Positions 1 to 8,238 are shown, counted from the first letter of the stretch. The stretch is 64,000 nucleotides of DNA from Bacillota bacterium (GCA_023409265.1 JAEYHZ010000022.1:310001-374000), one strand, 5' to 3'. Numbers and translations: made by a program. Notes: a model not told the origin generated them from the letters alone.

Positions 1-2
1 GT

Positions 3-110
3 ATCGTAAAGGAAACGGTTGAAGGCCTTGGTGGACTGGTTTTTATGGAACCCGATCAGGAAAAAAGGATCTTTAAAATCAGGATATGTATCCCCAGAAG
101 CTCATCTTGA
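3..110 (+). CDS. Histidine kinase C-terminus (partial, cut by window edge)
   Basis: An open frame enters from the left edge and stops at TGA 108-110. The 35 visible residues read as the end of a GHKL ATPase domain: a helix of the type VKETVEGLGG followed by a beta strand ending KIRICIP. This matches the usual last segment of sensor kinases (v.r.iVe.lGG.i.ves....gt.f.i.lP). A good terminator follows about 95 bases later. The N-terminal domains and the partner regulator lie outside the window, so the signal sensed is unknown. The assignment rests on a short segment. Confidence 0.6.
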   Translation: MVKETVEGLGGLVFMEPDQEKRIFKIRICIPRSSS

Positions 111-203
111 CATAGCCGGAAGCCAGACAGGAAATTTATGGTTTTTTGCTATATTTACGTTATCAAGCTTCTCGCAATAACTGAATATGAAAACAATTTG
201 CAG

Positions 204-231
204 GCCGTGGGTTGACCTCCCATGGCTTTTT
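204..231 (+). terminator. Intrinsic terminator after the kinase gene
   Basis: An 8-bp stem (GCCGTGGG with CCCATGGC, one G-U pair) has a 7-base loop and is followed directly by TTTTTG. It sits between the kinase end and the Rrf2 gene on the plus strand. Confidence 0.75.
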
Positions 232-337
232 GTCTGACCGTTTAAATTGAGTACGAAAAAAAGTCAGTTGGAAGCAATTTCTACAAATTATTTACACATC
301 ATTATATACTGGTAAAAATATTTTACAGGAGAAACAT

Positions 338-763
338 ATGAAATTACAAATCACCACTGACTATGCAATACGGATTATTGGTTATCTGGCTCAGAACAAT
401 ACCCAAATCGTAACTGCTAATGATATGGCAAAGAAACTGGGCATCACTTACCATTATCTTAATAAACTTGTTTCACATATCAAACGGTCAGGCCTTATAG
501 AGTCTGTAAAAGGACCCGCCGGGGGATACCGCCTTTCCAAGTCCGCTGAAGACATTACGCTGTACGATATTATCCAGATTATGGAGGGAGATATTCTGAT
601 TAACCACTGCTTGGAAGAAGACGGGTACTGCAGCAGAAACGCTGCCCAAACGTGCCCGGTACAAAAGATATTTGCGTCTGTGCAATATGAGCTGGTAACC
701 TCTTTGAAAAGCCATCGAATCAGCGACATATGGAAAATGAAGGAACCATTGGAAGCTAGATAG
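338..763 (+). CDS. Rrf2 family transcriptional regulator
   Basis: This 141-residue protein has the Rrf2 winged-helix layout. It begins with the typical MKLQITTDYAIR segment, has a helix-turn-helix around residues 25-50 and a wing with GPAGGYRLS near residues 60-66. Three cysteines near residues 91-106 (C-x6-C-x7-C) lie where IscR/NsrR-type members bind an Fe-S cluster, so it may sense iron-sulfur status, nitric oxide or redox state; that is inference. The start is supported by ACAGGAGAAACAT before the ATG. It is a single-gene unit, with no isc/suf genes next to it, so its targets cannot be named. The nearest downstream gene is a sortase, separated by a long hairpin. Confidence 0.88.
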   Translation: MKLQITTDYAIRIIGYLAQNNTQIVTANDMAKKLGITYHYLNKLVSHIKRSGLIESVKGPAGGYRLSKSAEDITLYDIIQIMEGDILINHCLEEDGYCSRNAAQTCPVQKIFASVQYELVTSLKSHRISDIWKMKEPLEAR

Positions 764-820
764 TTTGCACCTCGGGGTCCGTTACCCCTAATTCAATACA
801 AAATACTGCTTATTCAATCC

Positions 821-889
821 ATTAAGGACCTGAGTATGTGACAGGTATATTATACTTGACGAGTCATGTTTAATATACCTGTCCTTAAT
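821..889. repeat. Long interrupted inverted repeat (hairpin)
   Basis: Two nested complementary arms occur: ATTAAGG (821-827) with CCTTAAT (883-889), and ACAGGTATATTA (841-852) with TAATATACCTGT (871-882). Together they form a 19-bp stem with one 13-base bulge. There is no clear T tract, so it is either a weak bidirectional terminator for the Rrf2 gene or a small inverted-repeat element. Confidence 0.6.
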
Positions 890-999
890 TATTTAGGCGA
901 TATAAAAGTTTGGCTTGGTAGGTACAGCAGTGAAAATTAAAGCCGTTTTCAGATAGCTTAGAAAGTAAATTCAAATACGGAAAGGCGGTAAGAAACAGA

Positions 1000-1767
1000 A
1001 TGAACAGATACAAAAAATTGCTTATCACCTGTTCCATTTTCTTATTATTATACTCAATGGCCTCTCTGGGTGCTTACCTGTTTGACGACTACAGGCTCAA
1101 GGCACAGATAAATGAACTGAAGCAGCTGGTGGAAACATGGACTCCTGCTCCATTGACGGATATGCAATCGAACTCAGTTGATTCGAAATCAGTTATACTT
1201 CCGGAGTTTAAGGATTTAATCCTGCAGAACAGGAATATTGTGGGCTGGCTGAAAATTGACGGAACGCAGGTGGATTACCCGGTGATGCAAAACAAAGACG
1301 ATCCGGAATATTATCTAAACCATGATTTTCATGGAAAGGAAAACAAGAACGGTCTTCCATTTTTAGACACAAGGTTTGATATATATGAGCCGGACATTCT
1401 CCTTATTCATGGGCACAACATGAGGAGTGGACTTATATTCGGCGAACTGATGCAGTATAAAAAGGAAAATTATTATAAAGAGCATCCAATTATTGAATTC
1501 AATACCCTTTATGAAAAAGGAAGCTATGAGATCATGTCCGTGATACTTTCCAAGGTCTACCGGAAGGAAGATGATGTTTTTAAATATTATCAATTCACAG
1601 GTGCCAACACTCAGACCGAATTTGACTCCTATGTCCAAAATATCAAGCGACTTGCCCTTTATGATACAGGAATAAACGCTCAATTTGGTGATCAGCTTAT
1701 CATACTCTCGACCTGTGAAAGCTCAACAGAGAATGGGCGTCTGGCAGTTGTAGCACGTAAACAGTGA
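1000..1767 (+). CDS. srtB: Class B sortase
   Basis: This membrane-bound cysteine transpeptidase would cleave a sorting signal and join the surface protein to peptidoglycan. It has 255 residues, with an N-terminal membrane anchor at about 7-28. The sortase domain carries the catalytic His in LIHGHN (about 136), Cys in LSTCESS (about 238) and Arg in NGRLAVV (about 246). The region between the His and the Cys has the class B spacing and the NIVGWLKIDGT opening typical of SrtB. AAGGCGG precedes the ATG, and a terminator follows. It stands alone. The only sorting-signal protein in the window is the adhesin near 11-14.6 kb, which carries MPKTG; a direct enzyme-substrate link is inferred, not shown. 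Confidence 0.92.
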   Translation: MNRYKKLLITCSIFLLLYSMASLGAYLFDDYRLKAQINELKQLVETWTPAPLTDMQSNSVDSKSVILPEFKDLILQNRNIVGWLKIDGTQVDYPVMQNKDDPEYYLNHDFHGKENKNGLPFLDTRFDIYEPDILLIHGHNMRSGLIFGELMQYKKENYYKEHPIIEFNTLYEKGSYEIMSVILSKVYRKEDDVFKYYQFTGANTQTEFDSYVQNIKRLALYDTGINAQFGDQLIILSTCESSTENGRLAVVARKQ

Positions 1768-1830
1768 GTGGCTGCTTCCAAAGGACAGCACTGATATTTT
1801 GAACATGAAATAAACCTTATAGAAGCTTCT

Positions 1831-1862
1831 GCTGCCTCCCTGGATGGGAAGCGGCTTATTTT
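1831..1862 (+). terminator. Terminator of the sortase gene
   Basis: The stem GCTGC-c-TCCC pairs with GGGA-a-GCGGC around a 5-base loop and is followed by TTATTTT. It ends the sortase transcript about 60 bases after its stop codon. Confidence 0.75.
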
Positions 1863-2267
1863 AGTGCGGCATGTTCTGGAATTTACATCTTTTAAGGTGC
1901 TTTCAGAATCAGGTCAATTTATTGGGGACAAAAATATAGGAATTGAATACAAGTCATCACAGAGGTTTATCCAGATGCCATATATTTATAGATATAATCC
2001 GAGCTTTGTGTTTAACCAAAGTGCAATTCCTCCCCCTTTCATGATGTTGCGGTATTACGGTGGAAAGAAGGCTGTGAAGGGCTGCTAATTAGGAACATAA
2101 ATGCATGAATAGAATGCAAACCGCAACATTGATTTATGCGGGCATTTTATAGTTACTATATAGAAGGTATGGATGAAGCAGGCGGAACTGAGTTTACGGA
2201 TGATAAAATTCAGTCTGCGCGGCAGGTTGTGTTTGAATATTTTGCCTAAGTCTGGCAGTTTGCAGCA
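1863..2267 (+). other. Gap with no convincing gene
   Basis: A 74-codon frame (1864-2088) and a short frame ending at 2250 that reads DEAGGTEFTDDKIQ are open, but neither has a ribosome site or a recognisable family. The second may be the tail of a decayed gene. I see no promoter or RNA structure that I would call. Confidence 0.4.
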
Positions 2268-2285
2268 AAGGAGGAATAAATAAAG

Positions 2286-4418
2286 ATGATGGAAAAACTG
2301 GATATAATCGTATCAAAACTGGCAAATCAGCAAACAATCCGGGCCCTGCGCCGCGGATTATTATATTTGATGCCGTTTATTTTAATTGGATCTGTTGTCC
2401 TTGCGCTGCTTAATTTCCCAATTCCGGCTTACCAGAATTTTATGGTACGTGTTTTTGGAGGCGGCTGGAAAGAATTCGGACTGCTGATACACAAGTGTAC
2501 GCTCAATATCATGGCTATTACAACAGTGGTTACGGTAAGCTATGCTGTCGCGGAGGAAAAAGAACTGGTGAAATCCGGCGAGGTCAATGCAGTTGTTCTT
2601 GTAATCACAGCCCTTAGCTCTTTTTTTTCCTTTAACAGCAGCTCAGAGGACGTGATTATTAGTGTTAAAAACGCGGGGTCCGTCGGCGTATTTGGCGCAA
2701 TTGTCATAGCTGTACTGTCATGCGGTCTTTTTTGCCTTTTTTATAAATGCCGTGAGCGTATCCTGCCCTCCGATCTGATCAACTATAACGCAAGTGCTCT
2801 GATCCGCTCTTCATTTAATGCTTTTATTCCGGCATTGCTTACCATTGCTAGCTTTAGTGCAGTAAGAATATTGATTGATTTAATCGGCATAAACGATCAG
2901 AATCTGCTGGCAGGAATTATAGATCAATACATGACTGGCCAGAATTACTTTTCTGCATTGGTCATTATTCTCCTTACGCATATTCTGTGGTTCCTGGGTA
3001 TCCATGGCGGCAATGTGATTATGGATGCGATGTCAGGTGCGACGCCAATGGCTTCCCAGACGGCAGAGGTCAGTATCCTGACCAAGGAATTCTTTGACAC
3101 CTATGTTTATCTGGGAGGTGCAGGGGCAACCATGGGGCTGCTGATCGCTTTACTGATAGTCGGTAAAAGCAGCAGCGAAAACAGACTTGCAAAGGTCTCA
3201 ATCCTGCCCGGAATCCTTAATATAAATGAAACAATGGTGTATGGACTGCCTATTATATTCAATCCATATTATCTGGTTCCTTTTGTGCTGTCTCCCCTCC
3301 TCTTAAGTTTTACCTCATGGGTAGCCGTGCGGCTGGGATGGGTTCCTCCGGTATCGCAGGCAGTGGAATGGACGACCCCTGTTTTTTTATCCGGGTATCT
3401 TGGCACGGGATCAGTTGCTGGAATTGTGATGCAGGCAGTGAATCTGCTGTTAGCCGTGCTCATTTATCTTCCTTTTGTCAGGCTGCAGAACAGAAATCAG
3501 CTGCGTGCCCGCATTTCCATCTTCAAAAGCCTTGGTGATGAGATTCAATATATACAGGAGCAGCAGAAAAGGCACTTTCTTAACCGTCACGATGAAATAG
3601 GCTCTCTCGCCCGCTCTTTAGCGGCTGAAATCAAAGAGAGCTTAAAAACCGGTAAGCCGATCCTGCATTTGGAGTACCAGCCGAAAGTAAACTGTAAAGG
3701 CCAGGTAATGGGGGCGGAAGCTCTTCTGAGGTTGAATCACCCCATCTATGGTTATGTTTCACCGTTAATTATATTGTGTATCTGTGATGAAGCCCATCTC
3801 ACCAATGAATTGGGTACATGGATTATGAATCAGGCCTTCAGCGATTTAAGCAGCTGGCATAAGCAAGGCTACAAAGTATCTCTCTCTGTAAATTTAAACC
3901 CGCGTCAGCTGATGGGTGACGATACTCTTGTACAGAAAATCAAGTCCTGCGTCAGCACAACCGGCACAGAACCTGATTATATGGAGCTGGAGCTAACGGA
4001 AAATGCTGCAATTGACCCGAGTGACTCCACCCGCCGCAAACTGGAAAAAATAAAGGATATGGGAATAAATCTGTCCATTGATGACTTTGGGATGGGTCAC
4101 AGTTCGCTGCTGTATTTATGCGATTTTTATGCCAACATCGTAAAGCTCGATGCTTCCCTGGTGCGCACCATTGTCAACGACAAACAGCGCCAGCAGATCA
4201 TAAAGAGCATCCTTTCCCTGTGCCATCAGCTAAATGTAAAGGCCATTGCAGAAGGAGTTGAAACCCAAGAACAGTTTCAGATGCTTCATGAGCTGGGATG
4301 TGAGTATTACCAGGGCTTCTACTTCAGCAGATCCTTAACCTATGATAATTTCATAGAATTTGTAAAGCAGCATGGCGTTTCGGAAGAAGTGAGCTTCAAA
4401 AGGAATGTTATAGTTTAA
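2286..4418 (+). CDS. PTS EIIC-like membrane domain fused to EAL phosphodiesterase domain
   Basis: This 710-residue protein has two halves. Residues about 1-400 are a multi-span EIIC permease of the lactose/cellobiose type, with the conserved HILWFLGIHGGNV and NINETMVYGLPI segments that build the sugar site. Residues about 455-695 are an EAL domain that should hydrolyse c-di-GMP. The catalytic signatures are complete: EALLR (about 477), VNLNPRQL, ELTEN, DDFGMG (about 598), KLD and EGVET (about 656). No EIIA, EIIB or GGDEF domain is present. AAAGGAGG lies upstream of the ATG at 2286. The natural reading is a sugar-responsive c-di-GMP phosphodiesterase in the membrane, in which the EIIC part senses rather than phosphorylates. 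It converges on the diguanylate cyclase gene, with 185 bases between them. Confidence 0.9.
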   Translation: MMEKLDIIVSKLANQQTIRALRRGLLYLMPFILIGSVVLALLNFPIPAYQNFMVRVFGGGWKEFGLLIHKCTLNIMAITTVVTVSYAVAEEKELVKSGEVNAVVLVITALSSFFSFNSSSEDVIISVKNAGSVGVFGAIVIAVLSCGLFCLFYKCRERILPSDLINYNASALIRSSFNAFIPALLTIASFSAVRILIDLIGINDQNLLAGIIDQYMTGQNYFSALVIILLTHILWFLGIHGGNVIMDAMSGATPMASQTAEVSILTKEFFDTYVYLGGAGATMGLLIALLIVGKSSSENRLAKVSILPGILNINETMVYGLPIIFNPYYLVPFVLSPLLLSFTSWVAVRLGWVPPVSQAVEWTTPVFLSGYLGTGSVAGIVMQAVNLLLAVLIYLPFVRLQNRNQLRARISIFKSLGDEIQYIQEQQKRHFLNRHDEIGSLARSLAAEIKESLKTGKPILHLEYQPKVNCKGQVMGAEALLRLNHPIYGYVSPLIILCICDEAHLTNELGTWIMNQAFSDLSSWHKQGYKVSLSVNLNPRQLMGDDTLVQKIKSCVSTTGTEPDYMELELTENAAIDPSDSTRRKLEKIKDMGINLSIDDFGMGHSSLLYLCDFYANIVKLDASLVRTIVNDKQRQQIIKSILSLCHQLNVKAIAEGVETQEQFQMLHELGCEYYQGFYFSRSLTYDNFIEFVKQHGVSEEVSFKRNVIV

Positions 4419-4602
4419 TCTTGGATTTTCCAACTTCCGCACATATTTGTACAGAGTGCAGCAGCCGCTGTATTAAGAGTTCTCTATTTGAACTTGACGG
4501 ATAAAAGTATTTTACATGAAAAGAATAGATTTATTGCTGTTATATACCGATGCAATTGGCTTATGGGCTGTCATAAAATTTACAGGCAGCATTTGCCTTT
4601 TG

Positions 4603-6432
4603 CTACGGTATTCTTTTTTTCCGTGAAGGTTTGGAATTTTTATCATTGTACATAAGGCCGTCAGCAGCGGCAATAGCTGAATCCACACTGTCAAACATGG
4701 CAAAATCAACGATTCCGTAGCTAAAGGCTAAGATGTGGCCTGTTCCGTTTTCGTCCCTTGTTTTCAGGTCCGCCTGTATTCTGCGCATGATAGCGTCGGC
4801 GTTCTTAACATCACATGCAAGCAGTACAAGAAATTCATCACCGCCCCATCGGCAAACCATATCCTCCTTGCGGACGCGCTTGGCTATAGCACGGGCCACG
4901 CGTATAAGCGCCTCATCACCCGCAGCATGTCCATAAATATCATTTATGGGCTTTAAGCCGTCCAAATCAATAAAACACAAGGATGCAGAGGGGTTGGTCA
5001 TACGAAGTGAATCATGGCTCTTCTGCAGTATCTTAATACCCCATTCGCGGTTAAATACACTGGTCAGCGCATCCGTCGAAGCGAAATAGTGTAATTGTTC
5101 CTCGCACTTTTTCCGCAGGGTTATATCAATCGCTACCTCAAAATGAGCCAGCTTACCGTCTACCCAGCGGATAACCGAGTCTTTGATCAAGTACCAGCCG
5201 CCGGTAATAGTATTCATATACTCATATTCCAGGAAACCGCTATCAGGAGCGCAGCCGCTGCTTTGCAGCTTGGGAATCGGACAAAACGGGCAAGGACCCT
5301 CCATGCCCGTTTGCAGCACCTGCCAGCATTTTCTGCCCAACAGTTCATCCGGTTTAACACCCAGCTTTTCTGTAAGGGTCCGGTTGACAAATTTGAGTTC
5401 AAATGTCTCCATATCATTTACATAGATTGTTGAGTCAATGTTGTCGCTGATGGTTTGCAGTACCTCACGGCTGCGGATAATCTCAGTTTCCTCGTTGCGC
5501 CGGATAATCAAGGAGGACATGACGCTGCCCACGCCTTTTAAAAATATCAGCTCCCTGTAACTCCAGCTCCGGGTTTTCATGCAGTCGTCATAACCGATAA
5601 ATCCTATGGGCGTATCCTGATGGAATAACGGCAGTATGGCAAGTGCTTTGATGCCCTGCGGTTCCAGTATAGCCCGGTCCTTTTCAGGCAACGTACTTAC
5701 ATCGTCGGAAATATACATGCCGGATGGGTTTTCTATGATTTCGTAGCTGTAGTCATCTTTGCACAGGTTCTGTAAATCCTGTATCGCGGGTTCCACGCCC
5801 GGTGCGCACCATTCATAGGTATTGCGCGTGTAATTGTTAAATTGATCCTCAAAGATATATACACGGCTGACACCAATATATTCACCCACACGGGAAAGAA
5901 TCATCTGCACTGCCTGGTCTAAATCAGTGGAGTGGTAAGATGTGTTCAAGACGTAGGCCAAAATATCATTATACTCATTTGCCGTATCACAGTTTAATTC
6001 GTCATAAAAAAGGTATATAACAATATATTTTAACCCGCCCAGGCATGCAATGCTTGCGGCAATTTTAACTGGAATAACTCCCTCCTCAGGTGCCAGCAGT
6101 TTTAATGAGTATTGGCTGAGAGAACCGGTACATTCGAGTGTCTGTCGGATATTATCCTGCTCCCCCTCGTTCTGAAAGCGGATTAATTGGCGGAGAGGGA
6201 TATGCTGGAAGGAGTCGGTGCCGGTTTTCTCCAAAACGATTGACGGGTTAAGAAGAAGATATGCTTCTCTGTTGGCAAAGGAAACAATCATCTCATCTCC
6301 GTCCTCACATACAACAACTGGGATACTGATATCTTTAAAAATATTTTCAAAAATAAGGTTGCTCAAAAGCAGGCTCCATTCCGCTGCTGACGCATGCAGC
6401 TCAAATAGTCTGAAATGATGCGCGTCTTCCAT
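4603..6432 (-). CDS. Diguanylate cyclase with PAS-GAF-PAS sensor
   Basis: This 609-residue cytoplasmic protein would make c-di-GMP from two GTP. The order is an N-terminal PAS-like region (about 15-150), a GAF domain (about 160-320), a second PAS domain (about 330-445) containing a CPFC cysteine pair, and a GGDEF domain (about 450-600). The active site RWGGDEF is intact near residue 528. An RKED inhibitory-site motif lies exactly five residues before GGDEF, so product feedback is likely. No membrane segment is seen. The ATG at 6432 is favoured by AGGACAAAAGTG upstream; a GTG three bases earlier is possible. It is preceded by a probable c-di-GMP riboswitch and faces an EAL protein, so synthesis, breakdown and sensing of the messenger sit together. 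Confidence 0.93.
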   Translation of the reverse strand: MEDAHHFRLFELHASAAEWSLLLSNLIFENIFKDISIPVVVCEDGDEMIVSFANREAYLLLNPSIVLEKTGTDSFQHIPLRQLIRFQNEGEQDNIRQTLECTGSLSQYSLKLLAPEEGVIPVKIAASIACLGGLKYIVIYLFYDELNCDTANEYNDILAYVLNTSYHSTDLDQAVQMILSRVGEYIGVSRVYIFEDQFNNYTRNTYEWCAPGVEPAIQDLQNLCKDDYSYEIIENPSGMYISDDVSTLPEKDRAILEPQGIKALAILPLFHQDTPIGFIGYDDCMKTRSWSYRELIFLKGVGSVMSSLIIRRNEETEIIRSREVLQTISDNIDSTIYVNDMETFELKFVNRTLTEKLGVKPDELLGRKCWQVLQTGMEGPCPFCPIPKLQSSGCAPDSGFLEYEYMNTITGGWYLIKDSVIRWVDGKLAHFEVAIDITLRKKCEEQLHYFASTDALTSVFNREWGIKILQKSHDSLRMTNPSASLCFIDLDGLKPINDIYGHAAGDEALIRVARAIAKRVRKEDMVCRWGGDEFLVLLACDVKNADAIMRRIQADLKTRDENGTGHILAFSYGIVDFAMFDSVDSAIAAADGLMYNDKNSKPSRKKRIP

Positions 6433-6466
6433 CACTTTTGTCCTATGTAAGAAATCGGGGTATAAT

Positions 6467-6492
6467 AAAAAACCTATCTCCGACAGTCAGGT
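6467..6492 (-). terminator. Terminator hairpin overlapping the riboswitch 3' end
   Basis: On the minus strand ACCTG-a-CT pairs with AG-a-TAGGT and is followed by a run of T, just after the aptamer and about 35 bases before the cyclase start. Its 5' arm reuses the ACC of the GGTTACC that closes the aptamer, so ligand binding and termination could be mutually exclusive. Confidence 0.5.
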
Positions 6493-6570
6493 AACCATCG
6501 CTCCAAACAGAGGATTAGTTCCTATTGTTATGCGACCCGGCGTTTCCATCGGTTGGCAAGTATCGTGACA
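6490..6570 (-). promoter_or_regulatory. Probable c-di-GMP-I (GEMM) riboswitch aptamer
   Basis: Reading the minus strand from 6570 to 6490, the segment aligns almost without gaps to the Vibrio Vc2 c-di-GMP-I aptamer as I remember it. Shared blocks in order are GTCACG, GC.AACC, a hairpin capped by GAAA, GGG.CGCA.A.C, GG..CTAA.CC, and a closing AGCGATGGTTACC. Lengths between the blocks are also kept for the first 50 bases. A terminator-like hairpin overlaps its end, and the next gene makes c-di-GMP, which fits a feedback switch. Several usually invariant bases differ (CGCATAAC instead of CGCAAAGC), so ligand specificity is uncertain. Confidence 0.7.
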
Positions 6571-6734
6571 AGTCACCTTATTGTATTTTTTATATTGGTA
6601 ATTGAGCTTTAAATTGCTGCTTTGTATTTTGTTTTAACATCTTCAGGCCTTTAAATTCCAACAAGCAGAAATTGAAAGAAAGGGCAACTTTCCCTTAGTA
6701 AAAGAGAAGTAAGAAGGTTTGGGACTGCTGCTAT

Positions 6735-6815
6735 TCAGGCTAGCGGGACTTCGTACCATCTCAGGATGATTTTATCCGCAGCTTTGGCCGTCAAATTCCA
6801 TTTCATGTATTGCAT
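6735..6815 (-). CDS. Possible 26-residue peptide with strong ribosome site
   Basis: A short frame begins at ATG 6815, eight bases after AGGGAGG, and ends at TGA 6735. It encodes a basic, Trp- and Leu-containing peptide that ends in WYEVPLA. The frame extends further upstream without a ribosome site, so the short form is preferred. I recognise no family. It lies on the same strand as the IbrA-GNAT-IbrB operon, about 320 bases past its end, with no modification enzyme or exporter beside it. It could be a signalling or toxic peptide, a leader, or chance. Confidence 0.35.
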   Translation of the reverse strand: MQYMKWNLTAKAADKIILRWYEVPLA

Positions 6816-7034
6816 ATAGAATACCTCCCTGTTTGCTATATAAAACGGGATACGGAATTGTACCCATGTCATTATTAGTATAAAGCAACGGAAGATTGAT
6901 TCGCTTTTTTCTGTACTTAATTCGCCATTTTTCGTTCTAAATTTTAACTCCTCCCTTATGATAAGGTCAGCCAATCATTCCGCACTTGTCTGTTCAATGT
7001 CCGTACTACCTTGTTTCCTCATTTTAAGAGAAAT

Positions 7035-7136
7035 GGGCCGGAAGACCATGCCCCTAAAAATGAATACGGCCCGGAATTGATATTCCTGACGGGTCAAGAG
7101 CCAGCACCTGTTAAGGAGTTGGCTCTTGACCTGTTT
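7035..7136 (+). terminator. Two consecutive hairpins, the second followed by a T run
   Basis: GGGCCG (7035-7040) pairs with CGGCCC (7067-7072). GGTCAAGAGCCA (7092-7103) then pairs perfectly with TGGCTCTTGACC (7120-7131) and is followed by TGTTTTTATTT. The second is a textbook terminator read on the plus strand, yet no plus-strand gene precedes it. The neighbouring genes end here on the minus strand, where no T run follows the stem. Confidence 0.6.
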
Positions 7137-7805
7137 TTATTTATAGTACTTTTTTTCAAACTCCGTCCAGGACTTAGAAAATTCATGATTTTGAAAAGCC
7201 TGCTTTAACCCGGTGATTTGCTTCAGCCGGATGATTTCATCCAGCTCCATCCCAAGGTTTTCAGCAATTTTCTTTTCATTCCATCCCATTTCAGCCAGGG
7301 CGATAACAATCTCGGACATGGAGCGAATCTGGTGGGTGCCTCTGGCCCGATTATGCCTGATTGTGGAACCTATGCGCTCATCCAGGGGTTTGTCTATAAT
7401 TGTCAAAGGCAAATGACCGTATATTCTCTTTAAAATGTCCAGATGCTCTCTGCCGATGCGGTTGCGGTGAAAACCATCTGTGATTTCATAATGATCATTA
7501 TTTAGCCGGTAAGCTACAATTGGCTGTGTAAAGCCATCCAAACGTATGGAAGTATAGAGCAGTTCCATCTCAACCGGAGCCACTTTGTTCGGATTATAGT
7601 GATTCGCATAGACCTTTTCGGCCGGTATCCACTGTACCAGGTCGACCGGATCTTCAAAGGGAGATACCTCCCGCAACTGTTTTCGGATTTCGTTTAATGC
7701 CTTTATCTTATCATTTAACTGCATTCCCTCAACGATCTGATTGATTCTGTCCAGTAGGTCTTCCAGCTCCAGCATAGGATCAACCGCTTGCAGGTCAGCT
7801 CTCAT
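7137..7805 (-). CDS. ibrB: ParB-like nuclease-domain protein, IbrB type
   Basis: This 222-residue protein has an N-terminal coiled-coil-like stretch (about 1-50), then a ParB/sulfiredoxin-fold domain (about 60-150) with PAEKVYANHYNPN, the SIRLDGFTQPIV segment and the characteristic DGFHRNRIG motif. A C-terminal helix-turn-helix-like part (about 155-205) follows. This is the layout of IbrB, which with IbrA was first described in E. coli as an activator of eib prophage genes. Its start overlaps the GNAT gene by 11 bases, showing tight coupling. The biochemical role of this family is unsettled; DNA binding or an ATP/CTP-dependent activity is plausible by fold only. Confidence 0.85.
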   Translation of the reverse strand: MRADLQAVDPMLELEDLLDRINQIVEGMQLNDKIKALNEIRKQLREVSPFEDPVDLVQWIPAEKVYANHYNPNKVAPVEMELLYTSIRLDGFTQPIVAYRLNNDHYEITDGFHRNRIGREHLDILKRIYGHLPLTIIDKPLDERIGSTIRHNRARGTHQIRSMSEIVIALAEMGWNEKKIAENLGMELDEIIRLKQITGLKQAFQNHEFSKSWTEFEKKYYK

Positions 7806-8238
7806 GCTCCTTCACCTCCCTTCCGCTGCTTTTGGAAAGAAACCAGTATTTTTTTGTGGTCCGGTACACCTCAAAGCCCTGACGCAAATAGTACTCTTTA
7901 ATATATATTAAATCGGTGGAGGTGCGGATGGGCATCTCAATATTGCGGCAATAATCGAACCGGGCTTCTGTCAGAATCTTAAACAGCTTTTGCTTACGGT
8001 AGCCGGATTCCACATACTCTGTCGAAAATAAAATATAATCATCCTTTATCCTTAAGGAAGAAAAGGCAATAACCCTGCCGTTTTTTTCTATTGTGAACCA
8101 GATACGGTCGGATTCATTTCGCAGGTATGGCATGAAACGGCGGTATCTTTCTTCGGCGAAAAAATGGCCCATTTTTGAATAAAAGAGACCACGGTCATAC
8201 TTCCCTTCATAACATATTATTTCATTTTTATCCATCAT
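7795..8238 (-). CDS. GNAT-like acetyltransferase in the IbrAB operon
   Basis: This 147-residue protein has the GNAT fold order: helices with a YRRFMPYL segment, a central strand pair ending in FSSLRIKDDYILFS, a beta-bulge leading to ESGYRKQKLFKIL (about 90-103, the acetyl-CoA loop region) and a last strand around RQGFEVYRTTKKYW. The acetyl-CoA loop lacks a canonical R/QxxGxG/A. It overlaps the IbrA gene upstream and the IbrB gene downstream by 11 bases each. This places it as a third subunit or modifier of the same system. The substrate is unknown. The classic E. coli locus, as I recall it, has only ibrA and ibrB. Confidence 0.7.
   Translation of the reverse strand: MMDKNEIICYEGKYDRGLFYSKMGHFFAEERYRRFMPYLRNESDRIWFTIEKNGRVIAFSSLRIKDDYILFSTEYVESGYRKQKLFKILTEARFDYCRNIEMPIRTSTDLIYIKEYYLRQGFEVYRTTKKYWFLSKSSGREVKEHES

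Noticed and set aside
890..999. c-di-GMP riboswitch before the sortase gene
   Set aside because: I looked for aptamer blocks like those at 6490-6570 and did not find the GAAA-capped hairpin or the closing segment.
1864..2088. 74-codon frame after the sortase gene
   Set aside because: No ribosome site, no homology I can recognise, and it begins inside a terminator region.
6735..6974. Longer version of the small peptide frame
   Set aside because: The extended start has no ribosome site and the added sequence looks random; the internal ATG at 6815 has a strong one.
7011..7208. Plus-strand frame across the terminator hairpin
   Set aside because: It runs through the 12-bp terminator and into the 3' end of the IbrB gene on the other strand.
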